From contig JAMFTG010000138.1 of NCBI GenBank assembly GCA_023974075.1, positions 62,001 to 126,000 of the forward strand: DNA of 64,000 nt. The letters are read 5' to 3'. Numbering within the stretch: position 1 is the stretch's first letter; every line of letters starts with the position of its first letter. A model generated the notes under the pieces. The model was not told the DNA's origin. It searched no databases and saw only the letters and a program-made list of their open reading frames with translations. Shown here one piece after another: positions 52,381 through 63,004 of this stretch. The position numbers were made by a program, and so were the translations under genes. The DNA is from Chaenocephalus aceratus (Eukaryota > Chordata > Actinopteri > Perciformes > Channichthyidae).

Positions 52381-52706
52381 CATGTGTATACATCGGGGCT
52401 CGGAGCCTGTGAGAGATTTAACGAGGGGTTACGTATGGTAACCCTTGTCATATAAGCACAGGCGGAGCCCTCTACTCGGGGCACTGTCTGTCCTATACCG
52501 CTCGCTGAAGAGAGGTGTAGGAGGCGAGGCCTCCTTTTATACGGTGAGATGCGCACGCATTCAGGTAGGCCCGCCCTGGGGCCGGCTACATCTATAGAGG
52601 TCTCAGTAGGTGAATGCTAGCATGATAAGGTAGTACCCATAGAGTCCAGTCGAGGGCTCCGCCTGTGCTTATATGACAAGGGTTACCATACGTAACCCCT
52701 CGTTAG
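52381..52706 (+). mobile_element. Solo right end of the second DIRS family
   Basis: Matches 47620-47985 with about 90% identity by eye, including 'gagcctgtgagag', 'gaggcctccttttatacgg' and 'gataaggtagtacccatag'. No left end or coding part accompanies it. It is inserted in the L1 ORF1 fragment. Confidence 0.75.
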
Positions 52707-52804
52707 AGATCAAGATTTTTATTATTTTATTTGTTACTTTTCACTTTAGTTTTTCTGAGCAAATGTTCTAGAGACCCAAAGCTGTATCTACAAATGTTCT
52801 GTCT

Positions 52805-53197
52805 TGTCACAATTCACATGTTATGTCACGTTTGTAGTTTTGTCTGTGTTGGTGTTTTTCTTGTCTTTGGGTTTCCTGTCTTATTGTGTTAAGTGTTCAC
52901 CCCCGTTTCCTGCCTGTCTGCTTTCTGTTTGTTTCCCTCCCTGATTACCCGATTGTGTTCACCTGTTGTCCTTGTGTTTCTCCTCCCCTGCCCGGCTGTT
53001 TCTCGTTGTCATGATTACCCCTTCTTGTATTTAGTCTTGTCTCTTTCTGTGTTCAGTGTTGGGTCATTGTTTGTTGGTGACGGAGTTCACCGGAGAGTGT
53101 TCTGTTCTGTATTTGTCATTTATCCTTATCCTTGAAATAAAGGGTTTCTCAAGAGTTATCTGCATTTGGGTCCTGCTTCCTTCACTCATCCGTGACA
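52805..53197 (+). repeat. 5' LTR of the young element
   Basis: 393 bp with a polyadenylation signal AATAAA at 53136-53141. It is identical to the right LTR except G versus A in tgttt(g/a)tttccc and two rather than three 'tatcct' units near 53122. Confidence 0.92.
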
Positions 53198-53199
53198 GA

Positions 53200-54177
53200 A
53201 TGACCCAACCAGAAATGGACCCAGCAGATGACCCTTTTGAGGTGGAGCTGCAACAGTTTTCTTTTCCTTTGGAATGTTGCCACGATTGGTGGAGGGAGGC
53301 GTCCAGTGTTCGGCTGAAGGAGGCCGCCCTGGTAGAGGCGCACCGGTTGGCGATGGAGAAGCCCGACTTGGTGGAATTCTTACCTGACTGGATGTTGGAC
53401 TTCCTCTGGAGGTGTGAGTTCCGGCCTGCTGACTACAGACGTCTCGGAGTGGTCCGTCTGGGGTCAACCCATGCTTCTGTCCCAGTTCCTGCTCCTATTC
53501 ATGAGTCTTATGCTGGAACTCGTCAGGCTTATGGAGGCCCACGGAGCATTCAGGCGGCTGCTAAGAGGAGTCGTCGCAAGGCCAGACAAGGAGCCCGGGC
53601 CCCAGCAGCCATGGTCCCAGTACAGGCGCCAGCAGCCATGGTTCCAGCCTCAGTCCTGGCCCCAGCAGCCACGGTTCCGGCCCCAGCAGCCACGGTTTCG
53701 GCCCCAGCAGCCACGGTTCCAGTCCCGGCCCCAGCAGCCATGGTTCCTGCCCCAGTGCAGGCTCCCGCAGCCATGTTTCCGGCTCCGGGTCCGCCCCACA
53801 CAGTCATGATCCGGGCTCCAGAGCTGGATCATACAGCCATGTTTCCGGCTCCAGGGCCGGCCCCAGCGGCTATGGTCCCGGCTCCGGGAGCGCCCTATAC
53901 GGCCGTGTTTCCGGCGTCGAAGCTGGAGCTTATAGACAGGATTCTGGCTTCAGCAGCCATGTTTCTGGCTTCAATTCCGGTCCCTGCAGCCAGGGTTTCG
54001 GTCCCAGTTCTGGTCCCAGCAGCCAGGGTTTCGGTCCCAGTTCTGGTCCCAGCAGCCATGGTCCCGACCCCAGCTGCCTTGGTTCCAGACCCGGATCTGG
54101 TCCCGGCTGCCACGGTCCCATCTCGGGTTCCCTCCTCTGGTTCCTCCTCGAGTTCCCTCTCGAGTTCCCTTCTCTAG
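53200..54177 (+). CDS. Gag-like protein with proline/alanine repeat tail
   Basis: ATG at 53200, three bases after the LTR, opens 325 codons. Residues 1-110 form a compact, Trp-rich acidic region (QFSFPLECCHDWW, LPDWMLDFLWRCEF, DYRRLGV). This looks like the N-terminal part of a Ty3/Gypsy-like capsid, but I cannot name the family. Residues 130-310 are degenerate repeats of PAAMVPAPA/ATVPVPAPA type. The tail is Ser-rich. No zinc knuckle is seen. The frame also runs upstream into the LTR to 53056, but that is untranslated in such elements. Confidence 0.6.
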   Translation: MTQPEMDPADDPFEVELQQFSFPLECCHDWWREASSVRLKEAALVEAHRLAMEKPDLVEFLPDWMLDFLWRCEFRPADYRRLGVVRLGSTHASVPVPAPIHESYAGTRQAYGGPRSIQAAAKRSRRKARQGARAPAAMVPVQAPAAMVPASVLAPAATVPAPAATVSAPAATVPVPAPAAMVPAPVQAPAAMFPAPGPPHTVMIRAPELDHTAMFPAPGPAPAAMVPAPGAPYTAVFPASKLELIDRILASAAMFLASIPVPAARVSVPVLVPAARVSVPVLVPAAMVPTPAALVPDPDLVPAATVPSRVPSSGSSSSSLSSSLL

Positions 54178-54676
54178 TTACTCTTCTAGTCCCTCCTCTA
54201 GTCTCTCCTCTAGTCCCCTCTTTAGTCTCTGTTCGAGTCCCCTCTCTGTTTCCATCTCAAGTTCCCTCTCCAGTTCCCCCTCGAGTCCCCTCTCGAGTTC
54301 CCTCCTTTAGTCCCTCCTTTAGGCCCTCCTCTAGTCCCTCCTCGAGTCCCCTCTCTAGTTCCCCTCTCGAGTTCCCTTCTCTAGTTACTCCTCTAGTCCC
54401 TCCTCTAGTTTCTCCTCTAGTCCCCTCGGTAGTCCCTTCTCGAGTCCCCTCTCTGTTTCCATCTCCAGTTCCCTCTCGAGTTCCCTCCTCTGGTCCCTCC
54501 TCTGGTCCCTCCTCTGGTCCCTCCTCGAGTCCCCTCTCTAGTTCCCCTCTCAAATCCCCTCTCGTGTTCCCTTCTCTAGTCCCCTCTGGAGTCCCCTCTC
54601 CAGTCTCCTCTCGAGTCCCCTCTCAAGTCTCCGCTCGAGTTCCCTCTCCATTCCCTATTCAAGCCCCTACGCAAGT
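54122..54676. repeat. Degenerate CTCTAGTCCCTCCT repeats
   Basis: Tandem units around 'tctagtccctcctc', 'gagttccctctcgagtcccc' and similar, interior to the young LTR element. ORFs through it on both strands are low-complexity. Confidence 0.75.
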
Positions 54677-54677
54677 G

Positions 54678-55470
54678 CCGTTGGAGGTCCCGCCGTCTAC
54701 TCCCCTGCCGGGGGTCCTGCCAACCCTGTGTCCTGTGCCGTTGGAGGTCCCGCCGTCTACTCCCCTGCCGGGGGTCCTGCCAACCCTGTGTCCTGTGCCG
54801 TTGGAGGTCCCGCCGTCTACTCCCCTGCCGGGGGTCCTGCCAACCCTGTGTCCTGTGTCGTTGGAGGTCCCGCCGTCTACTCCCCTGCCGGGGGTCCTGC
54901 CAACCCTTTCTCCTGTCCCGTTGGAGGTCCCGCAGAATACTCTTCTGCCGGTGGTCCTGCCAACCCTTTCTCCTGTCCCGTTGGAGGTCCCGCCGTCTAC
55001 TCCCCTGCCGGGGGTCCTGCCAGCTCTGTGTCCTGTGCCGTTGGAGGTCCCGCCGTCTACTCCCCTGCCGGGGGTCCTGCCAACCCTGTGTCCTGTGCCG
55101 TTGGAGGTCCCGCCGTCTACTCCCCTGCCGGGGGTCCTGCCAACCCTGTGTCCTGTGCCGTTGGAGGTCCCAGCCGTCTACTCCCCTGCCGGGGGTCCTG
55201 CCAACCCTGTGTCCTGTGCCGTTGGAGGTCCCGCCGTCTACTCCCCTGCCGGGGGTCCTGCCAATCCTGTGTCCTGTGTCGTTGGAGGTCCCGCAGAATA
55301 CTCTTCTGCCGGGGGTCCTGCCAACCCTTTCTCCTGTCCCGTTGGAGGTCCCGCAGAAGACTCTTCTGCCGGGGGTCCTGCCAACCCTTTCTCCTGTCCC
55401 GTTGGAGGTCCCGCAGAAGACTCTTCTGCCGGGGGTCCTGCCAACCCTATATCCCGTGCCGTTGGAGGTT
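54678..55470. repeat. 60-bp minisatellite, 13 copies, inside the LTR element
   Basis: The unit is 'ccgttggaggtcccgccgtc', 'tactcccctgccgggggtcc', 'tgccaaccctgtgtcctgtg'. The period is exactly 20 codons, so one plus-strand frame reads VPLEVPPSTPLPGVLPTLCP and the next AVGGPAVYSPAGGPANPVSC. A one-base insertion near 55171 shifts later copies. Downstream (55680-55860) a shorter GC-rich repeat (agagccgcggtcttcgccct) follows. Confidence 0.92.
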
Positions 55471-56167
55471 CTACCGGGGGCCCTGCCAGCCCCATGTCCA
55501 TCACCGGTCTCGCCGGGGTTCCTGCCAACTCCTGGTCCTTTTCCGTGGGGGATCCTGCCGAAGCCTGTCCGACCGGCTCCGGTTTCTGTCCGGCCGACAC
55601 CGGGTCCTGCCCGATCTCCGGAACTGGCCCATCAGCGCTTTCCTGCCCGGCCTCCTGATCCTGTCCGGTCGACACCGGCTCGAGCCCGGCCCCCTGAGAG
55701 CCGCGGTCTTCGCCCTCGAGCCCGGCCCCCGGAGAGCCGCGGTCTTCGCCCTCGTGCCCGGCCCCCTGAGAGCCGCGGTCTTCGCCCTCGGGCCCGGCCC
55801 CCTGACTCTTCCTGCCGTTGCCTTCGCCCTCGGACCCGGGTCCCTGACTCTTCCTGCCGCTGCCTTCGGTCCTCCATGGTCCGCACCTTGGACTCTGTTT
55901 TGACCCCGGGCCGTCCGCCCGAGACCCCTTCCTGGTTCTCTGCCTTGTCCCCGGGCAGTCCGCCCGAATCCCCCTTTTTGGACTGTACCTTGCCCCCCGG
56001 GCCGTCCGCCCGAGACCCCTTCCTGGTCCTCCGCTGTGTTCCTGGGCTGTCAGCCCAAGACCCGTCCTCCGGACCCCCTCCGCCCACCCTGCTTGGGGTT
56101 TTGGACTTTTTTTTTTTTTTTTTTTTTTTAGGGACGTCTGGAATCCGTCCCTTGAGGGGGGGGGTTC

Positions 56168-56566
56168 TGTCACAATTCACATGTTATGTCACGTTTGTAG
56201 TTTTGTCTGTGTTGGTGTTTTTCTTGTCTTTGGGTTTCCTGTCTTATTGTGTTAAGTGTTCACCCCCGTTTCCTGCCTGTCTGCTTTCTGTTTATTTCCC
56301 TCCCTGATTACCCGATTGTGTTCACCTGTTGTCCTTGTGTTTCTCCTCCCCTGCCCGGCTGTTTCTCGTTGTCATGATTACCCCTTCTTGTATTTAGTCT
56401 TGTCTCTTTCTGTGTTCAGTGTTGGGTCATTGTTTGTTGGTGACGGAGTTCACCGGAGAGTGTTCTGTTCTGTATTTGTCATTTATCCTTATCCTTATCC
56501 TTGAAATAAAGGGTTTCTCAAGAGTTATCTGCATTTGGGTCCTGCTTCCTTCACTCATCCGTGACA
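56168..56566 (+). repeat. 3' LTR of the young element
   Basis: 399 bp, same ends and polyadenylation signal as the left LTR, with one additional 6-bp unit. Confidence 0.92.
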
Positions 56567-56674
56567 GTCTTCATACAGGTCAAAACTTATACAGCTAAAT
56601 ATGTCTGTACATCTTGGATATTAAATATCTTCAGACAACCCTCAGATTATTTTGCACATTTGTACACAGAGCTA

Positions 56675-56875
56675 CCAGACTTCTGATGTGCAATAACTGC
56701 CGTAGGGTTGTCGGTTCAAGTCCCCGCACAGATCTAAAAATGGAGTGTGGACTGCTACTGCTGGGAGAGGGCCCTCAATAGCTATACTAGGATGGGTTAA
56801 AAGCAGAGACCACATTTCACTGTGTGTGCTTTTTAAATGTATCTGTGACCAATAAAGAGGTTTTTATCCTCCAAT
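56675..56875 (+). mobile_element. tRNA-derived SINE
   Basis: A B-box-like GGTTCAAGTCCCC lies at 56711-56723, followed by a body with 'ctgctactgctgggagaggg'. The tail is 'gctttttaaatgtatctgtg', 'accaataaagaggttttta'. The tail recurs at 63005-63085, which shows it is a dispersed family. The A box is not clear. Confidence 0.55.
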
Positions 56876-57361
56876 TAAAAATATACAGAGGGAGGGTAAA
56901 CTGTATCAAAATGAACGTTCTCCCTCGCTTTCTGTACCTCTTTCAATGTCTGCCAGTCTTCCTACCAAAATCACTTTTTCGTAAAATAGACAAACTAATC
57001 TCCTCTTTTTTATGGCAAGGGAAGACTCCTAGAATTAGGAAAGAGCTTTTACAAAGGCATAGATCTACAGGAGGATTAGCGCTTCCAAATATAAGACACT
57101 ACTATTGGGCAGCCAATATCCACAAAGTAATTCTATGGAGTAAGGAACCAACATTAAGTTGGTGTGAGCTTGAAGCCAAATCCTGTCCTAATACCTCACT
57201 CTTGGCTTTGCTTACATCTACATTACCCAGCCGGCCAACTCAATATTCGAATAACCCGATTGTTGTTTCCACCAAGAATTTGGTCCCAATTCAGAAAGGC
57301 TCATGGACTCTGTGGATCCTCTATACATAGTCCCATTCGCAACAACCATCTCTTTCTCCCC
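56876..57361 (+). pseudogene. L1/Tx1-type LINE ORF2, C-terminal part
   Basis: The frame has INCIKMNVLPRFLYLFQ-like sequence (here VNCIKMNVLPRFLYLFQCLP), then KIDKLISSFLWQGKTPRI and GGLALPNIRHYYWAANIH. This is the region after the reverse transcriptase in fish L1 ORF2. It becomes disrupted near 57330 and is cut by a SINE at 57362. The related 3' end resumes after 58668. Confidence 0.75.
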
Positions 57362-57614
57362 CCTTAATAATAATAATTCCTTACATTTATTATAGCGCTT
57401 TTTCAATGACTCAAAGCGCTTTTACATATACACACATTACACATATATCATACATGCAATGGTCAGATACTGTGGACAATACCCACAGGAGCAAATCCGG
57501 GTGAAGTGTCTTGCCCAAGGACACAACAGCCTGACGCAGTGGCGGGTTTCGAACTGGAGTTCCCCAGCACCCCCCTTGATCTGATGATCAGATGCACAGA
57601 CCACTGCGCCACCC
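57362..57614 (-). mobile_element. tRNA-derived SINE with L2-like tail
   Basis: On the minus strand: A-box-like TGGCGCAGTGG, B-box-like GTTCGAAACCC, a central 'tgggcaagacacttcacccg', then 'aaaagcgctttgagtca', 'gcgctataataaatgtaag' and an (ATT)n end. It is inserted in the L1 and abuts the hAT element. Confidence 0.75.
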
Positions 57615-57622
57615 GTCCCTAT

Positions 57623-58659
57623 CAGTGTTGTGCTAGTTACTGAAAACCAGTATCTAGTTACCATTACTAGTTACTTCATTTCAAAAGTAACTCAGTTACT
57701 TTACTGATTACTTACACCAAAAAGTAATGCGTTACTGTGAAAAGTAACGTTTTAGTTACTTAAAAAAAGGGCTCCCATTATATTAATGCCCTTATAGCCT
57801 TCATTTCAGTTCTGTTATTGCATTGGAGAATAATACAATCTGTTGATCAACTTGACATGCATTATATGCAATCTGGATAGGATCGATATTAGCTGGCTTT
57901 ACATTTGTGTATATTCTTTCTCCAGGTAGTTAGAAAAAGTTTTCCGTTTCATATGCCGTGTGCCGCCCGGACATGCTATCATGCTAACTAGCTCCCTGAA
58001 AGCGGGTGACTCCACTGTAGCAATAGCCTGCATGTGTTCTACAACATACCGTGCAATGGCTTTATCGACTTTTCCCTGGCTAGCAGTCCCTCGGTTAAAA
58101 TCCAGCCGCTGTTGCTTAGGTGCAGGTGGAGGTGGAGTGGCGTCGGCTGAGTCTCTGTGGTCTTAGCTACTAGCTTCGTCCCAGCATGTTGTTTCTGCAG
58201 ATGTTTTAAGAGATGTGAATGACTGGTTTGGGCAGTAGATAGGCTCTTTGACCCGCCAGGACACAACTTACATTTAACTAAAACGTTATTTTCTTTGTGC
58301 TCGACAAAAGTGAAATAGTGAGAATATCTCCAGGTGGAGAAACTAGACTTGAGCTCCGCCGCCGCCATGATAGTCTTGTTAGTAAACAACACAAACACGC
58401 CCACAGCCCGTCTCCGCATGTGACACAGGAAGTATTTAAGTACATTTACTCAAGTACTGTACTTAAGTACAGTTCTCATCTCTGTTCGCCTGGCTGTTGA
58501 CTATATAAAAAAACTAACGCAGTAACGGAGTAACGCACCATGTAGTAATGGTAACTGAGTTACTGAATTTAAAAAGTAATGCGTTAGAGTACTAGTTACT
58601 GCCAAAACTAACGGCGTTACAGTAACGCGTTACTTTGTAACGCGTTAGTCCCAACACTG
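57623..58659 (-). mobile_element. hAT transposon with BED-finger exon, internally deleted
   Basis: The ends are CAGTGTTG..CAACACTG. A perfect 8-bp target duplication GTCCCTAT lies at 57615-57622 and 58660-58667, diagnostic of hAT. Near the ends are degenerate TAGTTAC/GTAACGCGTTA repeats. Only a BED zinc finger frame remains; there is no catalytic domain, so it is non-autonomous. Confidence 0.88.
58039..58419 (-). pseudogene. hAT transposase N-terminus (BED zinc finger)
   Basis: Frame of 126 codons with WRYSHYFTFVEHKENNVLVK, CKLC and HLLKHLQKQH: aromatic start, C-x2-C and H-x-H pair of a BED finger, which binds the transposon ends. The RNase-H-like catalytic domain and the hAT dimerisation region are absent. 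Confidence 0.7.
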
Positions 58660-58667
58660 GTCCCTAT

Positions 58668-59115
58668 ACACCCTTACACTGATGGGGCCTTCTCTATGTG
58701 GCAGAGATGAGGTCTTATCAGAGTAAGGGACCTTAACAATTAACAATGTTTTTTTTGGTCTTGTCCTCGCCTACAAGGATCCTGGACAAGCATTTTCAAA
58801 CACCTTACTGAGGCCTTGGACGTGGTATTGACACCATGTGCAGAAACTGCCATTTCTGGAGTACTACCTGGCCACCGAATGTTGAAGAGGAAAACTAAGG
58901 ACAGTATAGCCTTTGCATCTATCTTAGCACGTAGAAGAATACTCCTAGAATGGACATCTTCTATACCACCTAAAGCATCTCTATGGCTTAAAGATTTAAT
59001 GTTGTACCTGAACTTTAAGATTAAGGACTGAGAAGATTAAATATAACCTGAGGGGCTCCTCAAAACTATTTGAATCTGTCTGGGCCTCTATGATAGCCTA
59101 CATAGCTGAACTTAA
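58668..59115 (+). pseudogene. L1/Tx1-type LINE ORF2, extreme C-terminus
   Basis: The 58816-59031 frame has LTPCAETAISGVLPGHRMLK, TKDSIAFASILARRRILLEW and PPKASLWLKDLMLYLNFKIK, the C-terminal end of fish L1 ORF2. It continues the protein interrupted at 57361. A MITE at 59116 cuts it again; L1-like 3' sequence resumes at 59915 (gacactacattaagaagaaa). Confidence 0.75.
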
Positions 59116-59910
59116 AGGTCACATGTCATGGCCATTTCCACTGATCATAATTCCATTGTTGAGGTCTACTAGAATAGATTTATACTGTGCATTTTTCCAA
59201 ACTCACATTGGTTTCTCACACAGCATCTCTGTAAAGTATGTGTATTCACTCTCTCCACTAAACGGCTCGTTGCAGCTCTTGCCCCCCCCCCCTCCCTGTG
59301 AGCCCAGTGTGCTCTGATTGGTCGGGACCAGTCGGGACGTTGTGAATCGCACTAAGCTCCGTGGAGGTGTGATTTCCTTGTTTAGCGAAACACAGCCAAA
59401 CTCACCCTGAGCACACACAAAGTCACAGCCGAAGTAGAAACAATAAGTGTGGCTTGATACTGAGTAAGAAAAAGGTTGATAAACGCTGTGAGAATGGGTC
59501 AGCAGAGAGCATTTCGCTGCGATCCCAACTGTCTGTTATCAGCCTGCAGCCAGGGAGGAGAGATCAGCAGAGCTGCCTGCACTGAGTGTGTGAGGAAGTC
59601 CGTGGATTGGTCAATTTGGACCAATCAGCGGGGGCTTAACGTAACGGCTGCGCGGATGTAACGTAACGGCTCCACGGATTGGTCCATTTCGTTCCGGGGA
59701 CGACATGACATCATGATGTCCCCGGAAGAATCAAATGGACAGTGACGTATCTCCAACGAGGCGTTTTGGGGAGGTATTTTCTGTTTTAGAGTTTTACTCC
59801 CTACATGGTGTACTTTGAGGGTTTTGACTCTGCACACCATTTACATGCATAAAAACCTTCATAACACACAAGGGGACGGGTAATAACCGGAAAAGCATGA
59901 CATGTCACCT
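59116..59910. mobile_element. TTAA-flanked MITE
   Basis: The ends are AGGTCACATGTCATG and its near-complement CATGACATGTCACCT. Both are flanked by TTAA (59112-59115 and 59911-59914), the target of Kolobok- and piggyBac-type elements. The 795-bp interior has no transposase. It is inserted in the L1 3' end. Confidence 0.8.
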
Positions 59911-59914
59911 TTAA

Positions 59915-60421
59915 GACACTACATTAAGAAGAAATGGGGGGAACTACGAATATATGTGTATGTTTTTTCTTTTTTTTCCCTTGTGTCTTTGTATACATGT
60001 ATGTAGGTAGGTACGTGTATGTATGTGCATGTGTACATGTGTGTGGGTATGTACACACATGTATGTGTATGTGTATGTGTATATGTGGGTATACATATGT
60101 GAGTATGGGTACATTTATTACTGTTACTATTCTTTATTCCCTTATCTATTAATTTAATTTTAATATTATCTTCTACATTACTTTACTTTTACCTAAACAT
60201 GTATCTATTTATTTAGTTAGTTATTTAATTTACTAGCTTATCCTTAATATGGATTTTGGATGTTTGAGTGGATTACAGAAAACATCATTAAGTCCCACTT
60301 TATTATTATTGATGTTAATTATTATAACGTGTTACATCATATTATTTTGTATTACTCTGTATATTATATAACCATGTATTAAATGATCTTATAAAGTTGT
60401 CGTTAATGTGTTTGCTAACAG
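59915..60421 (+). other. L1 3' remainder and low-complexity DNA
   Basis: 59915-59985 continues the L1; 59995-60110 is a (GTAT)/(GTGT)-rich tract; the remainder is AT-rich with no gene seen. Confidence 0.5.
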
Positions 60422-60520
60422 GCCAAAGTTTCTCTCCTCAGAGGACAAAGGAGAAACCTTTTCTGTTGACCGCCTCGGACCAATTACTGAGATAATCACC
60501 TCAGCTACTCAGCAGCTCAG
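60422..60520 (+). other. Possible unassigned 99-bp coding exon
   Basis: It is bounded by 'tttgctaacag' and the consensus donor CTCAG|GTGAGT. The frame is open throughout and reads PKFLSSEDKGETFSVDRLGP then [13 protein letters not shown]; length 99 is divisible by three. Composition is less repetitive than its surroundings. I do not recognise the protein, and no neighbouring exon was identified. Confidence 0.3.
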
Positions 60521-60677
60521 GTGAGTGTGTGTTGTGTTTGTGACAACAGAGCCCCCCCCCCCCCGAGACTAGCTGTGACCACTGGGTCATAATTAGCTCT
60601 ATGTGCACTGGCTGTAGTCGGAGAGGGGGGGGAGGGGCTCTAATGACCCTCATTAGCATCATATTACTGAGAGGCCA

Positions 60678-60752
60678 ACACACACACACACACACACACG
60701 CACACACACACGCACACACACACGCACGCACGCACGCACACACGCACGCACG

Positions 60753-60812
<60 letters not shown>
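60678..60812. repeat. (CA)n/(CACG)n microsatellite
   Basis: CA repeat with a central CGCACGCA-rich stretch. ORFs through it are artefacts. Confidence 0.95.
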
Positions 60813-60816
<4 letters not shown>

Positions 60817-61695
60817 TTAGGCTTTTGCTTTTGTTGTGTACTTTATTATGTTGGGTAAATATTATTTGTGATTCTTCTTTGTAATTGTTAGTATCCGTCT
60901 CTGAGGGGGCGGCTGTTAAAGCTGCAGCTTCCTGATCTCTTCTGTCACATTTCTTCATTTTTCATCATCTGCATTTGATTCAAGTTTCCAAACACCAAAC
61001 AACACCAACGAAGAGTCAACAGCAACACAAAGCTGTTTGGCTTTGGCAGAGAAGCTCTGGCACATTGTTCGTGGCGTGGGAATATTTAATCCTAGACGAA
61101 TTATAACAACATCTAAATCAAATAAACAGGGAAAGCTGATTAAAACCAACAGGTGGGGTCAACAGGTCTGTGCAGCTTTTCTCCTGTATTCTCTACCATG
61201 TTGATATGATAGTATAAGTCTCCTGGTGTATGTAAAAAGTATGAAGATAAGAGGCAGAAGGGACAGATTTACCAACATGAACACTCCACTATACAGAGAG
61301 AGCGCTCGAGCTCACACGCTGAAGATTGTAAATTGAATTGTTACAAAAATCCCCGTAATATTAAAAACGCAGAGTTTGCTATTAGAATAAAGAATACATC
61401 CCACTGCAGTCTCACAAGTCGGCAGAAGCCAAGACAAAACCAGACAGACATCGACAGTTATTTTCCTCACGATGGTTGATAATGCAGAGGTTTACACAGA
61501 GAAACGTATCTGTCGCAGGCCCTGGCTGCCAGGAGGGAAGACTCTGAAAAGGTCAAAGTCATATTCATCACATTTTGAAACAGACGGGCTCGAGAAGATA
61601 TGATCTGTTTCTCTGATAACAAGTCAATCAGAAGCCTGGGGTAAATATTGGTGCTATAAAGAACAGAGTCAATCAACAAAGCTGCATTGAACATG
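60813..61695. other. No gene seen
   Basis: No exon, RNA gene or recognised transposon found. Confidence 0.45.
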
Positions 61696-61890
61696 TACGT
61701 GTGGCGCAGTGGGTTGAGCGTTGGTGTTCAGATCAGGGGAGCACAGGTTCAAACCCCACTGCAGTCAGCATGTCGTTGTGTCCCTGACACCCTTCACCCC
61801 AAAGTGCTCCTGTGGGGATTGCCCACAGTACTGAGTATGTTAGTCGCTTTGGATAAAAGCATCTAACAAGTGACATGTGATGTGATGTAC
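61696..61890 (+). mobile_element. tRNA-derived SINE with L2-like tail
   Basis: A-box-like TGGCGCAGTGGGTTGAGCG at 61702-61720 and B-box-like GGTTCAAACCC at 61746-61756. The body has 'gtcgttgtgtccctgacacc' and 'ctcctgtggggattgcccac'; the tail is 'gtcgctttggataaaagcat' and a short GATGT repeat. It is of the same general type as the minus-strand SINE at 57362. Confidence 0.8.
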
Positions 61891-63004
61891 ATAGGCTCAT
61901 GGAGGCTTTTGAGAATAACAATGATGCATACAATAGTGGAATTACTGCAGATGATCAGAACATAAACTGTAAACATGATCACAAAATACAGATATCTATA
62001 TCTCTGCACTTCCACATGCCCATCAAAAGTGATGTCACATTGAATTGAGCATCCATCAGCAATGCAGGCAAATCATATGTTCACTCTCATGAACAATACC
62101 TGAACAGTCTCTCTTGCAGTAACATGCAAGCTGTGATGCAGAGTGCTAATGCTTCACACAAAGAGTGGCAGACAGTCTGTGGGAGGTTTTTCATCTGACT
62201 GCTAACTCCTCTATGGATCTCATTCAACTCCATCAACACGTGAAGAGCTTCAGCTGAATTGTACTGAATACAAAGGCAATGTTTGATGTAACGTGGATTG
62301 ATCACGTTACTGTGAGCGTTCACTGTAAACTCAGATAAAAATGATGTAAGGAGAGGAGGTTTGGTGGAGGCTTATTCAGGTGCCTCTTCAGGACACAGCC
62401 TTCTGCAAGAACCAGGTTTCCACCATGCATTTGTCGGTGTCACTGGACCCAATTCGCCCAGGCCAGCAACACATATCCAACACTACCTGTTTGGCAACGT
62501 CAACAGCGGAGTTGGCGATAATCTGGATAATATGTTGTAGGAAACGCTGCCTCCTTATCCCTTTGATCCAGTTTATCACTTCCTACTCCCCTCACCGAGC
62601 ACAGGCCTGCAACCTTAGCCCTAGATTCCACCGGGTCCGTCTGCGGCGTGTTACGGTCGCCGACGTGGAGCTCACGGCAATCGCGGCTACTCTAGTCAAT
62701 GGGTGCTATTCCACCACACGCTGCGCGTTACGGCTCAGAAGCGTCTCAGCGCAGGGCTCCTCTAAAATTAGGATGAATCCTATTTTTTGACGCGACGCAG
62801 CCGTAACATAATGTCTGGCAGGCAGGAAGTGGAAAGTTCAGAGCATATATATATATATATACACACAAACTCATTTTGCAGCCCCTATCCCTCCGTAGTC
62901 TTTCAAGTAGGAGGAGAAATGCCAGCGTTCTCCTCCGGTGTACAGGCACTGTGTAAATTATATATATAGAATAATTAAGATGATGAATGCATTTTTTTTT
63001 AACG
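61891..63004. other. Intergenic, no gene seen
   Basis: 62640-62830 is relatively GC-rich and may be a small MITE ('gcgttacggctcagaagcg', 'gacgcgacgcagccgtaaca'). A short (AT)n/(AC)n tract lies at 62845-62868. Confidence 0.4.

Larger units (their letters stand above)
52805..56566 (+). mobile_element. Young non-autonomous LTR retroelement
   Basis: Two LTRs (393 and 399 bp) bounded TGTCAC..GTGACA, flanked by a perfect 4-bp target duplication GTCT (52801-52804 and 56567-56570). A G-rich purine tract (gaggggggggg) precedes the right LTR. The LTRs differ by one substitution and one 6-bp repeat unit, so insertion was recent. The interior encodes a gag-like acidic domain and then long proline-rich repeats. 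No protease, RT or integrase motif is present, so it depends on another element for mobility. Confidence 0.85.

Noticed and set aside
54257..56180. Several long overlapping ORFs on both strands (for example 54564-55658, 54728-55903, 55238-56173)
   Set aside because: Low-complexity frames through 60-bp and shorter GC-rich repeats; the period of 60 keeps all frames open. Only the frame from 53200 starts correctly after the LTR.
61696..61770. tRNA gene
   Set aside because: A- and B-box-like motifs are present but no cloverleaf; it continues into a SINE body with an L2-like tail.
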